Shown here: positions 1 to 12,193 of the stretch, in pieces
Layout: each line of letters opens with the position of its first letter
How positions within the stretch are numbered: the stretch's first letter is position 1
Assembly (NCBI GenBank): GCA_009192285.1
Contig: WBVU01000010.1
Location: forward strand, 1,238,111-1,302,110
Origin: Morchella semilibera
Lineage: Eukaryota; Ascomycota; Pezizomycetes; Pezizales; Morchellaceae
Direction: 5' to 3'
Length of the DNA: 64,000 bases
Made by a program: the position numbers and the translations under genes
The notes under the pieces: model-generated
Told to the model about the DNA's origin: nothing
Databases searched by the model: none
What the model saw: the letters and a program-made list of their open reading frames with translations, nothing else

Positions 1-11
1 GCCCCAGCACA

Positions 12-160
12 CAAATTAGATTAAAAGGAGAAAAAAGGTTACTATAGCCATTGCCGTGAGACTGTGAGCAGCGGCTGTGAGAGGGAGATACGGGGGTGGT
101 ACATAGAGGAGAGATGCTCGAGCCGCGCACGGGGGTGGACTAATTTCTTTTATTACTTTT
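12..160 (+). repeat. Diverged SINE-like repeat, copy 1
   Basis: This stretch aligns by eye to 11601-11757. Both share an A-rich start followed by GGTT, then CTAT, GCCGT, a CTGTG block, a GAGGG block, a GGTA-CAT/TAT block, a TGCTC block and finally GGACTAA/GAACTAA before a pyrimidine-rich end. The copies have diverged substantially, with small gaps. Copy 2 keeps tRNA-like A and B boxes better, so a tRNA-derived SINE is the favoured reading. This is inferred from two copies only. Confidence 0.35.
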
Positions 161-442
161 CTTGCCTGCTACCATAATGTCTATTGCTCCTGAATTGGGT
201 CTTTTGGGGCTACTTCATGGCTTTCGATAAGCCCAAAGGAACAACTAACCACAGCACAAGGGTCTGAGTGCGAGTGATTGCACATGATTGTTCCAGCGCA
301 TCATGCGAACTCTTCTCTCTCTTTCCCCGATCTTAGCGTAGGATCTCTCCCATTTGTAGCTAAGCCAACTTTCCTGTCTGTGCCTATTGTTGGTCGCGAC
401 GGTAGCTAATATACAGGGGAAAACTTACCTACGGAAGTGATT

Positions 443-474
443 GGGGTGGGGGTGGGGGTGGGGGTGGGGGTGGG
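443..474 (+). repeat. GGGGGT microsatellite
   Basis: A perfect run of about five GGGGGT units on the plus strand. Its closely spaced G-tracts could form a G-quadruplex. No gene is adjacent. Confidence 0.9.
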
Positions 475-2254
475 AGAGAGGTTCCGCCTTTCCAACGTAT
501 CTGCGGCCTAGTGGATGTCGTGTAGGGCCAGGAAAAATGGTTTTAGGTTATTTTACTTTGGTATAGTGATTTTGTTGCAATTGTATTGTAGTTTGGTGGG
601 CAAAGTCCGGGTAGTCTCTCCAATGGTACTGCAACGTAGGGAAGCACCCTTAGCACGATATCCCTGCTCAATGGCAATAAAGAAGGGAGGTTGTGGTTGG
701 GTCTAGGGGGCTCGACGCGTGACATGTCTAGGAGAAGAATATTTGTGTGGGCATTCGGTCTAGTGCCAAGAGGACCCACCAACAGGTAGGTTGGCTTTTT
801 GTACTTGCCAAGCTCCACATACCTACATGTATGCGTATCCGTATACGTACATGTAGGTCTGCAGTGCACTGGGTGTTTTGTTTCCAGAGCACACTACATA
901 TGTTTACAGTAAATAAGCAAAAGGTTTGAATCTTTCCTATTCTTTGACGAGTAGTCTCCACAATGTGTGATCTAGGGTGGTCCGCTGCTCCGCGTTAGAT
1001 TCGACACAGTACAAACACTGCGGATAACTCTATGACTTCTTTGGACGCGTGCACTTTTGGGTACTGGATCAGACGATGTGAACCCCTCATAGTTCTGTAT
1101 CTCTTTGGCTTCTGAAAAGGTAGAATGAGATTACTAAGTGACTTAATTGGATAATTAACAAAGAGTCAAACGAGCTATATGGTCGCGAAAAAAGCAGGAC
1201 AGATAGCTTGACAGGGCACAAACTGAGGTTTTGTCCTGTGGCCAACCGCATGGGTACGGTGTCAACCCCTCCGCAAATCCAACCGAGTGATAGTTTATGA
1301 TTACATCTATCATCACTACGGAAAACAGGATGGAATTATGTATCTAATTTTTCCGGCCGCAAGTACATGTAGTATGTATAGAGATCCATGATACAAGTAC
1401 GGGCTAACTGGGTTTAGGTGGCGGCTGATATACCAGGGAGGGTAATGATTGCTCTGAATGTTTCTAGTCTGCCAAGACTTGTATGGGTATAAAGGGGCTG
1501 TAATAGAGTATGTCCCCAAGAAGGTCGACTAAGGCGGGTCACAATCTTGCATTTTGCACCTCCTTGGCCAGGCACATATTTAGAAGTTTGGCCTAAGCAT
1601 TCCAGCCTGGATTTAGCATCCGGGGTATTGGTGTATGCGGTGACTTTCGGGTCGATTAATTGAGTGTAGGAGAACCAGCACAGCTATCACCTCACTCTAG
1701 CTAGCTAAACATAATAACCCTCTCCAACCAAATCCAATTACCCTTCCGAAAACTACATGGGCAATGGAACCACAGCGCCGCGTCCGCGAAAGCCATCTGT
1801 CCCACGCCACACTTCAATACCACTTCGCAGAAGTTGTGGGTTGCATCCCTTTTATAAAGCTCATGGACCTTCGCAGCTAGTCTTTAGTAGAACAAACTTA
1901 ATTTTACGTGTATCTCTTGGGCCAGTTGGAGAGAGCTAGCTCGAGTTTACCTCTGGGAATCATAGCACTAGGCCATCAAAATACAATACCTCTCCGGACT
2001 AGATTAGACAGTTCAGCTTGAATTTCAGTTGAGAGATTATAAAACGAGCTTGAACTAGTTAGGGTTAAAGTCATTTCAAAACGCCATAAGATTGTAAACG
2101 CTAGTCTATGTCGCACTCGTTTGCGATACTATGTAGTTATACAAAAAAAAGTTCCGAAAATATGTAATGATTTAACCACACAATAAATCGTCAAAACGCC
2201 TTCCCGCTTCCCTTACTTGATAAATTATAAAGTACATAAAACATAGGAAATCGC

Positions 2255-3931
2255 CTAAAGGTACTTTGCTGCAATCAAGAGGATTCTTGCCACACCGCCC
2301 TGTCCGATAACAGTCTTGGCCATTCCGCGCTGTGCGATTGGAAGTTTCGTGCTTGCGGGGTCAGTGTATCTCTCCTCCATGGCATACTTGGGCTGTCTTG
2401 TGGTGTCACCGGTAAGGGTCTTGTATGCTGCGAGTCTGTCTTCGTTGATGCTGTAGAGTTGGAGACCTCGCCAGTATCTGGAATTGATGTTAGTTATGGT
2501 TCAGAAAATTCGCAAAGGGGGCGCTTCGAAACATACAGTCCATCAGAGCCATCCTTCAAGTAGTTGATAATATAATCGGTGTGTCTCTGAAATTCGACCT
2601 TGATCTGTGACGCAAGACTTGCATTGTCCCGACCAAAGACCCTGACGTACTCCGCCAACCCTTCGACAAGAAGCTGGCAGAAGAAGACATTGTCCCACCA
2701 GTATCTGTGCTCAGTAGAGGGAACAGAGGTGTCGAAAAGAGCCTTAGACCTGTCAAGTGCTGCATTCACGAGTGTCCTTGCCTTGGAACCGCCGTTGTAG
2801 CCAGGATTGAGCTCATTCAGCAGTGAGATCGCATGGATGGCAAGACCAGTGTTGTAACTATCATCCAGATTTCTGTTAGTATGGATATTCATTTATTGAG
2901 GAAATTAAATCCGGCCTACTCACGTGTAGGTCTGCGCATCGTTGGGACCATCCTTGATCAATCCCGAGTCCACCTGGAGCTCAGTAAGGACCCACTCAAT
3001 GCACTTGGTTGCGAACGCCATCAACTCAGACTTAGACATTCCTGGAGTTTGCTGTCCAAGCTTAACGAGTCTCAACATTGTTACGGCAGTCAAGGATGTT
3101 GTAACAGCGTTTCGGCCTGCATTACCATAATGCCAGATTACACCACCGTTGGTTTCGTCCCAACCGCCGGAGAGAAAGTCAATGACTTTTTGTGCTTGGG
3201 TAAGGTACATGGCCTTGTCGGGCAGTCCAAGCTCGTATGCGCGCAAAAATGCAAGGGCAACTTGGGCATTGTCATCTGTGGTATGTACTTTTAGCAAGAG
3301 TCCATGTGCTAGAGAGTACAATATCAAGGCTAACCATAGTAAGCATCTTTGTCCGTCCCCGGGTAGATCCATGCAGTATATGCATTAAGTGAACTTTGAA
3401 AGAATTTCCCGATTCCGTTTGTGCCCAGGGCAGCGGCAATCTCAGACGCAAACTCGCCGGACTGAGCTTGGGCTTCCAGAAGACCTTGCGTAGCGACAAC
3501 ATATCCCCATAGTACGGTACCGTTGAAGCTTCCGTACTTCAATTGATGCTGTTAGTTTAAAAGTAAAAATATATGGGAATCTTTTCTATTATACTTACAG
3601 TCTCGGAGGTCTGTCTCTTGGATACATAGTGCATTTTGTCGGAGTCCCAAAAGTAATTCCAATAATCGTCGCACAACCTCACGCCCTCACTAATTACAGA
3701 GCCCTGGTCCCTGGCAACAATGGGCTCTGAGCGAGGAGTTGTGACATGCGGGATTGAGTGAAGGTCTGTCTTGATCTCGCTAGGAACGCCTCCCATTGAG
3801 CGGGCAAATCTAGGTCTAACTGAGACGAGATCTGTTGTGATTGATGAGGGAACTCCACCAAATGTTGCGGAAACCTGGGATATAGGCATTGCGAGCAGCA
3901 GAGCTGCGAATGAGGACTTGGAGAAAAACAT
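2255..3931 (-). CDS. Secreted GH76 mannan endo-1,6-alpha-mannosidase
   Basis: Five exons: 3599-3931, 3335-3548, 2924-3275, 2537-2872 and 2255-2477, giving 485 residues. Residues 1-22 form a signal peptide (hydrophobic core FAALLLAMPI). The GH76 signature YYDDNAQVALA, with the paired catalytic aspartates, lies near residues 181-191 and is rebuilt exactly across intron 2. A second conserved block, DDSYNTGLAI, follows in exon 4. GH76 enzymes cleave or transfer alpha-1,6-mannan and in fungi act on the cell wall (the DFG5/DCW1 family). This protein ends in AAKYL without a hydrophobic GPI-anchor signal, so it is probably a soluble secreted form. Between the signal peptide and the catalytic domain, a 14-residue motif beginning GGVPS is repeated (about 25-38 and 47-60). 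The start is the ATG directly before the signal peptide. All four introns are 50-59 bases, two of them with CTAAC just before the 3' AG. Confidence 0.93.
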
Positions 3932-6900
3932 TATGGTGTTTGAGAACTCTTTGCGCAAGGAGCAATGGCGAAGATGAGTACAGACCAAAGGGCTGGGTGG
4001 AGAGCATTTATTATGTATTTTCCATTCCTCTCCAGCCCTTATGTAGGTACTATTTCGGGAGGCATGTACTCTACATGTAAAAGGACGTGCATACACATGC
4101 CAGGGGTAAAAGGCCCATCTTAATCCTTGGGCCGGGGGCCCATCAGTAACTCACCAATGCGTTTTCACTTTTGATAGGCGCAAAAAAGGCCCCATTTTGA
4201 GGCTCCCAAGTATCCGGTGGGCTTAACCCATGAAGAACGCCTTGAGGAACATGGGGTATCCTAATATCTAACCAAAGGAAAAGCCTCTGGTTAAGACATC
4301 CAAGCTTTCCAATGAAAAATTAGGCCTTGTAACCCCCTGCGTTTTTGATGCGCCGAACAATGGTAGATGATATTGGATCGTTGCCATGCCGACGCTGTGG
4401 AACGGTTGGGGGGGGGATTGCCTATTTTCATAGGGGTTAGTAGGTCCATACATGTAATTATGTAGCAGAGTGGCAAAGGCAGTACTAAAATGGGCGGTAA
4501 AAGGACATCGCTCACTAAAAAGTAAAGTTCTTATTAATGCCTAGAATTCGGAAATTTGTCTTTGTAATACTGTTATTAATGTTGGTGGCGGGTATGTGAT
4601 GGTATATACCGACTTTGTATCCGATGATGTAAAAGAATTATGATAGGGTAAAATACATACGTACTTGTGTATGGTAGGCATGTAATTACTACCAGCAGTA
4701 GTGGTGGTAGTAGTGATAGTGGAAAATAAGTACTTAGATGTACAGACCTACAGTAATACCTGCGTTCGTATCACCCTTCTCACTCTTCCATCTCAATACC
4801 GTTATTGAAGATCGAGTATGCAAAAAGAATTAACAACCTCCTAGCCTATTATGGAACATACATGTAGCCCTATCGTCACAGTACTGTGCCACATGTGCCA
4901 CACACCAAAAATTTAGCCGAAGATCACCGGTTATCACTCCCACTTGACTACATGTATTTTTGGAGACTTGTGTTGGTTCAAACCTACATGTATATATCCC
5001 GGTACTTTTATGTTGATCTCAAGAGCCAGCTCACTTATCGTGCAGGATCAATAGTACCAAACAAGGACTGTCGCTATGACACTTCCTATGTACCTATGTC
5101 ATGGTTATGTGTTCGTGGTTCCTGTCTCCCTAACTGTTAACCACAACCTGACAACACGACATTACCCCTGGAGAGCCTCAGATCCTTATCCCAAAACTGC
5201 CGTGTGCGCATTCCATATGGATACTGCCATCTAGCATGTCAACGATTCTTTGGACATGAGTCCGCGGATCCGTCTGGGCCAATCTCCAATGAACTTCCCC
5301 TGGCAGGGCTAGTTGAAACGGAATGCAGAGAGAAGTATTGATCGTGGGGCTATGGTATCGCGGGAAACCAAAATAGCCGGTGGTTTCCTTGGCCTCATAC
5401 GATAGGTAGGTACACTACTCAGAGCGTCCAAAACCAGTAACAGCCCCTTCCTTTTTGTGAGTCCAAATTTAATGTGCTAACCACTTGTTACTGGAGTTGG
5501 TTATGCGGATGTAGCTAGTGGGCGGCTATTTTTGAGTCTTTTAATTGCACGGAAACTTCCGATCATGCGGAATTTGCTAAGCTTTCAAGAGATTTTAGAG
5601 GAACCAGGTTTGTCAAGGGTAAATAATGAGAGCCCTTGAAAGACCTAATAAAAATGCTCTGGGGGTTAGAAACGTTAGAGCGGATTTTGTGGGTACCAGA
5701 CCACCGATAAATCTCTGGGGATATGGTAGGCGGGTCTGACATTCGATTGGGCTCGAGTGCTCAGGTTAATGGGTACACTAGGATCCCGCCGCAACAACAC
5801 TGGTCATGATCATTTGCATAAAAAGAATGTATCGGCGCCTCCTCTCTCTATATTTTTTGTGCCGTAAGATCTTTTTCCACGCGAGGGGCTTTACTCCTTT
5901 TGGGGGTCGGCCGCTCTGCGGCTCAATGGTTTAAAGAGTACATGTAGGTAACCCCCGTTTTGGTTTGAAGAACTCGGGTAGGGCAAGTTTGTGACTCACT
6001 CATAGATGCTATTAGACTTGGATTAGCAGCAGTCCCCGAATATATATATTTGTGATATCTCCAGAGTATCCACTTACATGTACTTACATGTATTTAGCAA
6101 ACCCAAGAATGAGTGACATTTCATGATCCACGTGATCCTATTCCACCTCCAGCAGCTGACCTGCACGCATTGCCCAGACTCAGGGGCCGTTGACCACGCT
6201 AATACAACTGCTCTAATATATCATATATCCTGGCGATCTCGCGATTTGTTTGTATAAAGAGTGTATTCTCTGAGGGTAGGAAAAGTCTAGCTACAACCTG
6301 CACGTTCTCACCAAGTGAGTGTTCTTAAGTTTCAACGCGTACGTGATATCTCTTAAAGACAGACTCGCCCTTAAAGCTGCCCTAAGTACATGCATGTACA
6401 TATTAAAACATCTTGACAACTCCGTCGGGGGATCGTTTACTTAGAACTTGTCTGTGGAGCGTCTGATCTTCCCGGTTAGCTAAGTAGTTCGGTGTTCCGT
6501 TCTCATACTCCATGTATTTAGAGTACACAGTTACATGTAGCACGGTACCAACTGATTCCTCATCTACTAAACTGCCGATATAGCGGCCGCCTAGTAGTCT
6601 GTTCTCTAGCTCTCCGTGAATAGGTCAATAGATATAGGGCCTGCCCGGCCCCCTCTTATAACAAAACTTTGTATCGACAGTAAGGCATGCCTACATCTCT
6701 CTTTGCCTAAATTTGTGTAGGTGGATTAAAGAGAACTTTGGATCACATCTGGACAGGCGGCCTGGTACGACTGTACTCATTAGATCAGTGCTGTTACAGC
6801 TCTAAAATTCAATATACTGAGCTAGATTCCCGTGTCGAGCTAGGTTTCCTCGATCATATGCAAATCGTTGCGTTACTACATGTAGTAACAACTTTCTCTC

Positions 6901-7676
6901 CTCAACCGGATCTACTCTGCAGCTGGACTACTCTGGACTGTTCTATTACTTAGACCCCTACTTGGGACCGGAAATGATTAAACCGGTAATATAAACGATT
7001 AATTACTTATGTAATCTCTGGTACAGGAAATACGCTTAAATACAAGCCTTATGCCAGTTTGCAACCCTGCAGGGGCGGATATGTCAACTCCCGTACTCTG
7101 CATCAGTCACTTCAACGTTCAAGATCAAGTCTTTCTTTTCTCCATGTACTGGGTCTTCTATTCTCAAATAATATAGTATTGTGCCAGGTCAGAACATAAA
7201 CGCCCAACTACAGACTCAGCCCTGCAGGACTAATCCTTCAGGAAGTGCTTGCTTATGTCGACACACACCTACTCTAGATCATCGCCTTAGAAGAGGGTAC
7301 ATGTAGTTGAATAATTGGATGGAAACAAGGCCCTCTAATAAATGGTCCCGCCTGCCCAGCCAAACCCCTGCCATGTCATGGCGATCCTCCTGGGTCCAGG
7401 AGCAGCAGAACGTCAGCTGGCAGTCAGACCTGATATTGCAAACACTCGACTCGCTTCGTCCTTCACGCTCTACAGTTCCTCTTCAGCTGATAAGCAACGT
7501 CTATAGAATAATATCATATGAAACATTGCGCCCACTACTACAAGCCTCAGCCCCTCCTTGCTACTCTGACTCTTCTTTCCAGAACTACATGACGAATTCT
7601 AGCCCCGCCACGATCTATAGCAGTCATCTTAATCTAGTATCATCATATTAACTTTGTGTATAAAAAGTCGATCACG
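3932..7676. other. Intergenic region, AT-rich, rich in TACATGTA
   Basis: No open frame with a recognisable family. The left end is the promoter side of the GH76 gene; an A/T-rich TATA-like patch lies near 4005-4020 on the minus strand. About ten TACATGTA copies lie here (for example near 4073, 4450, 4859, 4951, 4985, 5938, 6075, 6085, 6531, 6879 and 7297). A 114-codon frame at 7307-7651 just upstream of the next gene has no family resemblance and was not called. Confidence 0.6.
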
Positions 7677-9292
7677 ATGGCCAGGATGTCGCGCCCCCCA
7701 GTCCTCCCTCTCTACAAACCTCGCGAGCTCTTCTCGATGCCGGTCTCCTATCTTCCTTCGCAGATTGATGGCGACGCGTCCACCACGCCCTTGAACTTCC
7801 GCGACTCACCTTTCCAGCTGCTCTGGGCGGATATCAAGCTTGTCGCGAGCCTGCTGCTATGGGTACCGCACATATTTCTGCCCATACGTTCGACAAACAC
7901 CTATTCAGAGCTCTATCCGAGTCGTGCGAATATGCGCGATTTATTTATTCAGGGTGTCCTGGCTGGGTTGGGAATAATATTCTTGATACTTTCGATACCA
8001 TTAGCTATTGCCGCACCTGGGGGTGTGTTTGCGCTCTTTGTGGGGTTGTATTATGGCATAGTTTGGATAATGTGTATGTCACTGAGAGGGCCGCGGGTCG
8101 TCCATAGTACGTATAAACTGGACGGATTTCCAGTCAAGCCCGAAGAGAACTGGGTTTTCATAAATGGCGTAGCTGCAGGTGAACACTGGTTGCAAGGTTG
8201 GTATCCTTTTTCTCGGAGTCGTAGGATGCTGCATCAATTTTGATAGTGATTGATCTAATATGCGTATGTTATATTATTGACAGAAAACGTCAACATGATC
8301 AGCTCGATATTCAAACGGCCTGTAGTCGGCGTGCATAACCAGACATACGGAACAGTGTTTGACCTTGTGGAATGTCTCATCCAGCGATGTTTCTCGTACT
8401 CAACCGAAGACACCCGTATCATCTACCGACATCTCAAGGGTGTTCTGATGAACCGCGAGATTACTAAAGTAGTAGTGATAGCGCACTCGCAAGGCGGAAT
8501 TATTCTCTCCACTGCATTGGACAGTCTTTTTGCTGATGTTCCGAGCGATGCATTCGACAAGTTGGAAATTTATACTTTTGGGTATGTGTCTCACCTTCCC
8601 TGCCACCCATGCACACACGTGCTGTAACGTGTCTGCAATGCTGATCCATGCATTCCTTAAGTTGTGCCGCCAATCATTTCAATAATCCCGTCCGTTTTGT
8701 CCCCACCACTGCTAGCGCCGCCTCCTCTGAATATTCCACGAGCGTCAGTTCCTTCAGCACAGACACAAGTGACTCCTCTCCCCCCAGAGAGGAACGACTA
8801 ATCCGTCACATTGAACACTATGCCAATGAACATGATTTTGTTGCCCTCTTTGGCGTACTCCACTTTACCCGTGACAAGCTATCAAACAGGTTTGTGGGGA
8901 AGGTATTTGAGAACAAAGGACACGGAGGCCATTTGATGAACCAGCACTATCTCGATCGTATGTTTCTCGATGAGGCGAGCGGATTCCTGGATCAAGTGGT
9001 GGAGATAGATGAGAACACCGCTATGCAGCGTGAAGAAGAGGCCGACCTGGAAGGTGCACTGAATAGGACAGAGGTTGAGGTGAGAACGTCGCATGGAGAG
9101 AGTATGGCACATGGTCCGGCAGGGGCCGAGAGTGCTAGAATAGAGGCTTCGAGATCTGTAGGGACCTTAGGCACGAGGGGCACGAGGGGCACGGAGGAGG
9201 CCAGAAGGAGCGTGGAGAGGCAGAGAGGAAAGACGGTGAGGGACTTGAGTAGGTTATGGAGATATAAGGATGGTAAATCACCACAGGATTGA
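7677..9292 (+). CDS. Membrane-anchored alpha/beta-hydrolase-like fungal protein
   Basis: Three exons: 7677-8196, 8284-8581 and 8662-9292, giving 482 residues. The start is the ATG at 7677, because the codons upstream in frame have no ATG. Residues about 55-150 contain two strongly hydrophobic segments (around LLLWVPHIFLPI and a long stretch rich in G, I, L and A). The second exon carries the nucleophile elbow VVIAHSQGGII, the GxSxG motif of lipases and serine hydrolases. It is followed by TFGCAANHFNNP, rebuilt across intron 2 and typical of a family of fungal hypothetical proteins with a DUF676-like lipase fold. The C-terminal 150 residues are charged and low in complexity and include a tandem GTR repeat. 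Substrate and location are unknown; membrane association is inferred from the hydrophobic segments. No neighbouring gene suggests a pathway. Confidence 0.85.
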
Positions 9293-12193
9293 AAGACCCA
9301 ATTACTTATTATATTTGCATATAGGGCCTGGGTTGGCATTAATAATCATCTTTGTCATAGGAGTTTAAACGGAATGGTTAGTAATATAGATGAGTTTAGC
9401 TAATAAGTTTTTTCCTCCCGTGTCAAAACTTGCTATCTTAATGTGTCTTCTCGTGTGTGTCGGGCCAAAGTTTCTATAATATTATCTACCTTGAATTCAG
9501 ATATAGTGTTTTAAATCTCCCATAGACACATGTATAGCACGAAAATAAAAACTAGAAAGATCATAGTATATCACTCGATTTAATCACAGACAGTAACGTA
9601 ATAAGTATTTGTTTAAAATCAGCTACTACATCACCTTTATAGTTTAGAACGTAGCATTCGCTTAACCTGTAATTTTTCCATCCCACCTGGGCCCAAGATC
9701 GATAAATCATAGAAGATCACTCGGGCAACCCGGAATTACATAATTAATATATATTACTTCTATTCCTAGGATATATGTTTCTACTATGAGATAGTATACT
9801 TCATTTATTAGTATATAAGACCTATCTATAGTCCTGTAATCAACCGGGGGGTCAAGTCTCCTCCTATTCACAGTCAAATTACAAAGGAATTTTGGGGTTA
9901 ATTGTTCGATTGATTTATTAAGTACGCTAAGTACTTCGAATTCCAACAGAGATCATTAAAAAAAGACCAGTCCCCTAAACTACTCATTCTAGAGCTCTGT
10001 GAAATGTTATCTGAAAGTAGAAATGAGTAGTTTTGATTCTCTGAGTCTGAGTTGGGTAGACGACGTATTGCCTTTTAACCTACTTACTAAATAGGATTAT
10101 AAATTTACCAAAAATAGATCTTCCTGGATTGCCTACCCACTATTCTTTGACTCCGTAGATTAACCTTGGTGGATGTATGCTCTGTTTTACGCAGGCGCTT
10201 TCGTCCGGCGCCCTAGATACAAGGGGATTTAAGGAGGCTATTTGGCCATAATTATCTGGTTTGAGATATCCCGTCTTTTCATGGGTTGTTATACAATTAA
10301 TTCCGGTGTAACACCACTGCGCCTAGGGTTGAGGGTTTGGGACCTGCGGTGCAATATTTTACCCGTTGGTTGACGCCTTTTAGTCTACTACTGGGGGACC
10401 CTCCGGGCTATTGGGTATTCCGAGATAGAAGATAGCTAGCTTTCTTATGTGCTATACCTACATGGCACCGGAGATCGGCAGTTCTTCCACCATCCTATGG
10501 CCCAGAAGTTTGCAAATATTTGTCCTTGAGCAGACCACATCGTTCGAATTATTCCCAGTAGTAAAGCGCCGTGGTATACATGCCCACCGACAGGTTTAGC
10601 CCACAAGACTGAGTAGCTAATAGCGTTACCCTAGGACTGCCAGCTGGCGTTTTTTCGAGGTTAGCCTTCTGGCCCTCAGAGCTGGGAGTTACATGCAAAT
10701 CTCATCTCTGCCAAGTGTCGGGGCGAGATTAAAACAGCAATTCCCGGCGACTGGGTTCTAGGTCAGTTCTAGACAGAGAACCAATCATATTATCCACAAT
10801 CTTTAAGTCAGTAGTGTGGGACGTGTGGGTCGGAGAGGGCACGGCGAATCGATGCAATGCAGTTGATTATTGGCAATAGGGTGCCCTGTGGCGTGGGGTT
10901 GGCTCACTAGCTAGCTACGGAGAATGTATATAGGGCGCTTGGAAAGACAGAAGGAATGTCCCTATATCTCTAGACGAGTTATAATTAGCTGACCAGGGCT
11001 CGTCACGATAGATAAATCATTAAGTTCCTACTCCCCTGAAACCTGCCCAGCATCTCCGCTGTGATTGGGATAATATTCTATTGTCGGGTTACAAGAGCTA
11101 GGAGTATCCCCTCGGTGGTCTATCCGGGTCCATTCAGGAGGATACAGATATATCCCCTCCCGTCCCTCTGGAAGGATTCTTTTCGATCGATTTGTGCTAA
11201 GTAGAGTAGTATCATCTGCAGCCACCAAGCTTTCGGGGAAGAAGAATGGCCGGTTGTTTTCTAGTCCGCAGTGCAGCTAGACATAGTCTTGCTTATAAAC
11301 AACGATCATATGCTACGTGCTTGCGGGGTGTTTAGTGCAGTTTGCATCTGATCTCCAAGTCATTCATTCCTCTACTACGGGTGTGTCCGGCCCGAGTGTT
11401 ACTCGGAGTTCTTGGTGCATGTAGCGATGAATATTTCTGCCTCAGGTCCGGGAGTTATCTGTAGTCATTAATATCTATCACCATGCATGTTGATTTAGGT
11501 CCCCGTTCACATGCCAAACAATCTTCTCTTGCTGCGAAAGCTATCTGGGACTGAGTGGGGGGCCCGATCTGATGGAGACTAGACCATTTTATCTCCCCCC
11601 ATTATCGAGGTTAGGTCAAAAAGAGTAAAAAGGTTGCTACTACTATGTGCCGTAAGGCTGTGGGTTAGTGTTTGCGTGGGAGGGGACGGGATGGTATATG
11701 GAGAGGGTGCTCTAGCTGGGCATGGGGGCTCGATCCCCACCACTGGTGAACTAACTTTCTCCCCTTCTCCTTTCCCAACAGCTATACAGGTCTCCCATAG
11801 CGTAGTGAAGTAATGTCCTGCCGGTGGTGTCGGGTCAGAAGTGCTGTGAGCACACTTGGGGCTCCAGATCCTATGTGAAAAGATTTGCATATGTTTACCG
11901 TCATAACAAGAGTTTACAGAGCGTAAAGTCGAATGTGAAGAGCCCTTTCAATTGTTGTAACCCACAGATATCTTGGCGCAATGTGTTTATCATGTTCTAT
12001 CACTCGGGCCTTGGTACTATGTGTTCATATCACGTGATCGCCAAGCACCTCGAAGACATCTATTGCAACTTCATGAAAACAACAGCCGCGAGCTCTCACT
12101 CCTGCGTGATTTCACCGATTTTCCAACTCCCCTGCAAACCCACAAATCCACGAACAAAAAATCCCTGATCCTCGCGCTCGCAGTAATAAGATA
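9293..12193. other. Intergenic region, AT-rich, no supported gene
   Basis: Short AT-rich frames only. A diverged SINE-like repeat lies near 11601-11757. The composition and lack of long frames would fit an old decayed mobile sequence, but no domain could be recognised. The right end, about 11760-12193, is the promoter side of the Cwf11-type helicase gene. Confidence 0.55.
11601..11757 (+). repeat. SINE-like repeat, copy 2, with tRNA-like boxes
   Basis: Homologous by eye to 12-160. It contains TGGGTTAGTG (11661-11670), close to a pol III A box, and GGGGGCTCGATCCCC (11724-11738), a B-box-like T-arm with a GGGG/CCCC stem. The boxes are about 60 bases apart. These features suggest a tRNA-derived SINE. 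The tail is pyrimidine-rich rather than poly-A. Confidence 0.4.

Larger units (their letters stand above)
1..2254. other. Intergenic region without a supported gene
   Basis: Only short overlapping frames without family resemblance are present. The stretch holds one copy of a diverged repeat (about 12-160), a GGGGGT microsatellite (443-474) and three TACATGTA palindromes (824-831, 848-855, about 1364). The 3' untranslated region of the GH76 gene probably lies at the right end. Confidence 0.6.

Noticed and set aside
7307-7651. 114-codon plus-strand frame just upstream of the hydrolase-like gene
   Set aside because: Ser/Gln-rich without recognisable domains, and it cannot be joined convincingly to the gene downstream.
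11028-11228. Minus-strand frame containing AADDTTLLS, which recalls a reverse-transcriptase box
   Set aside because: The residues before and after it show no reverse-transcriptase pattern; a chance match in a short frame is more likely.
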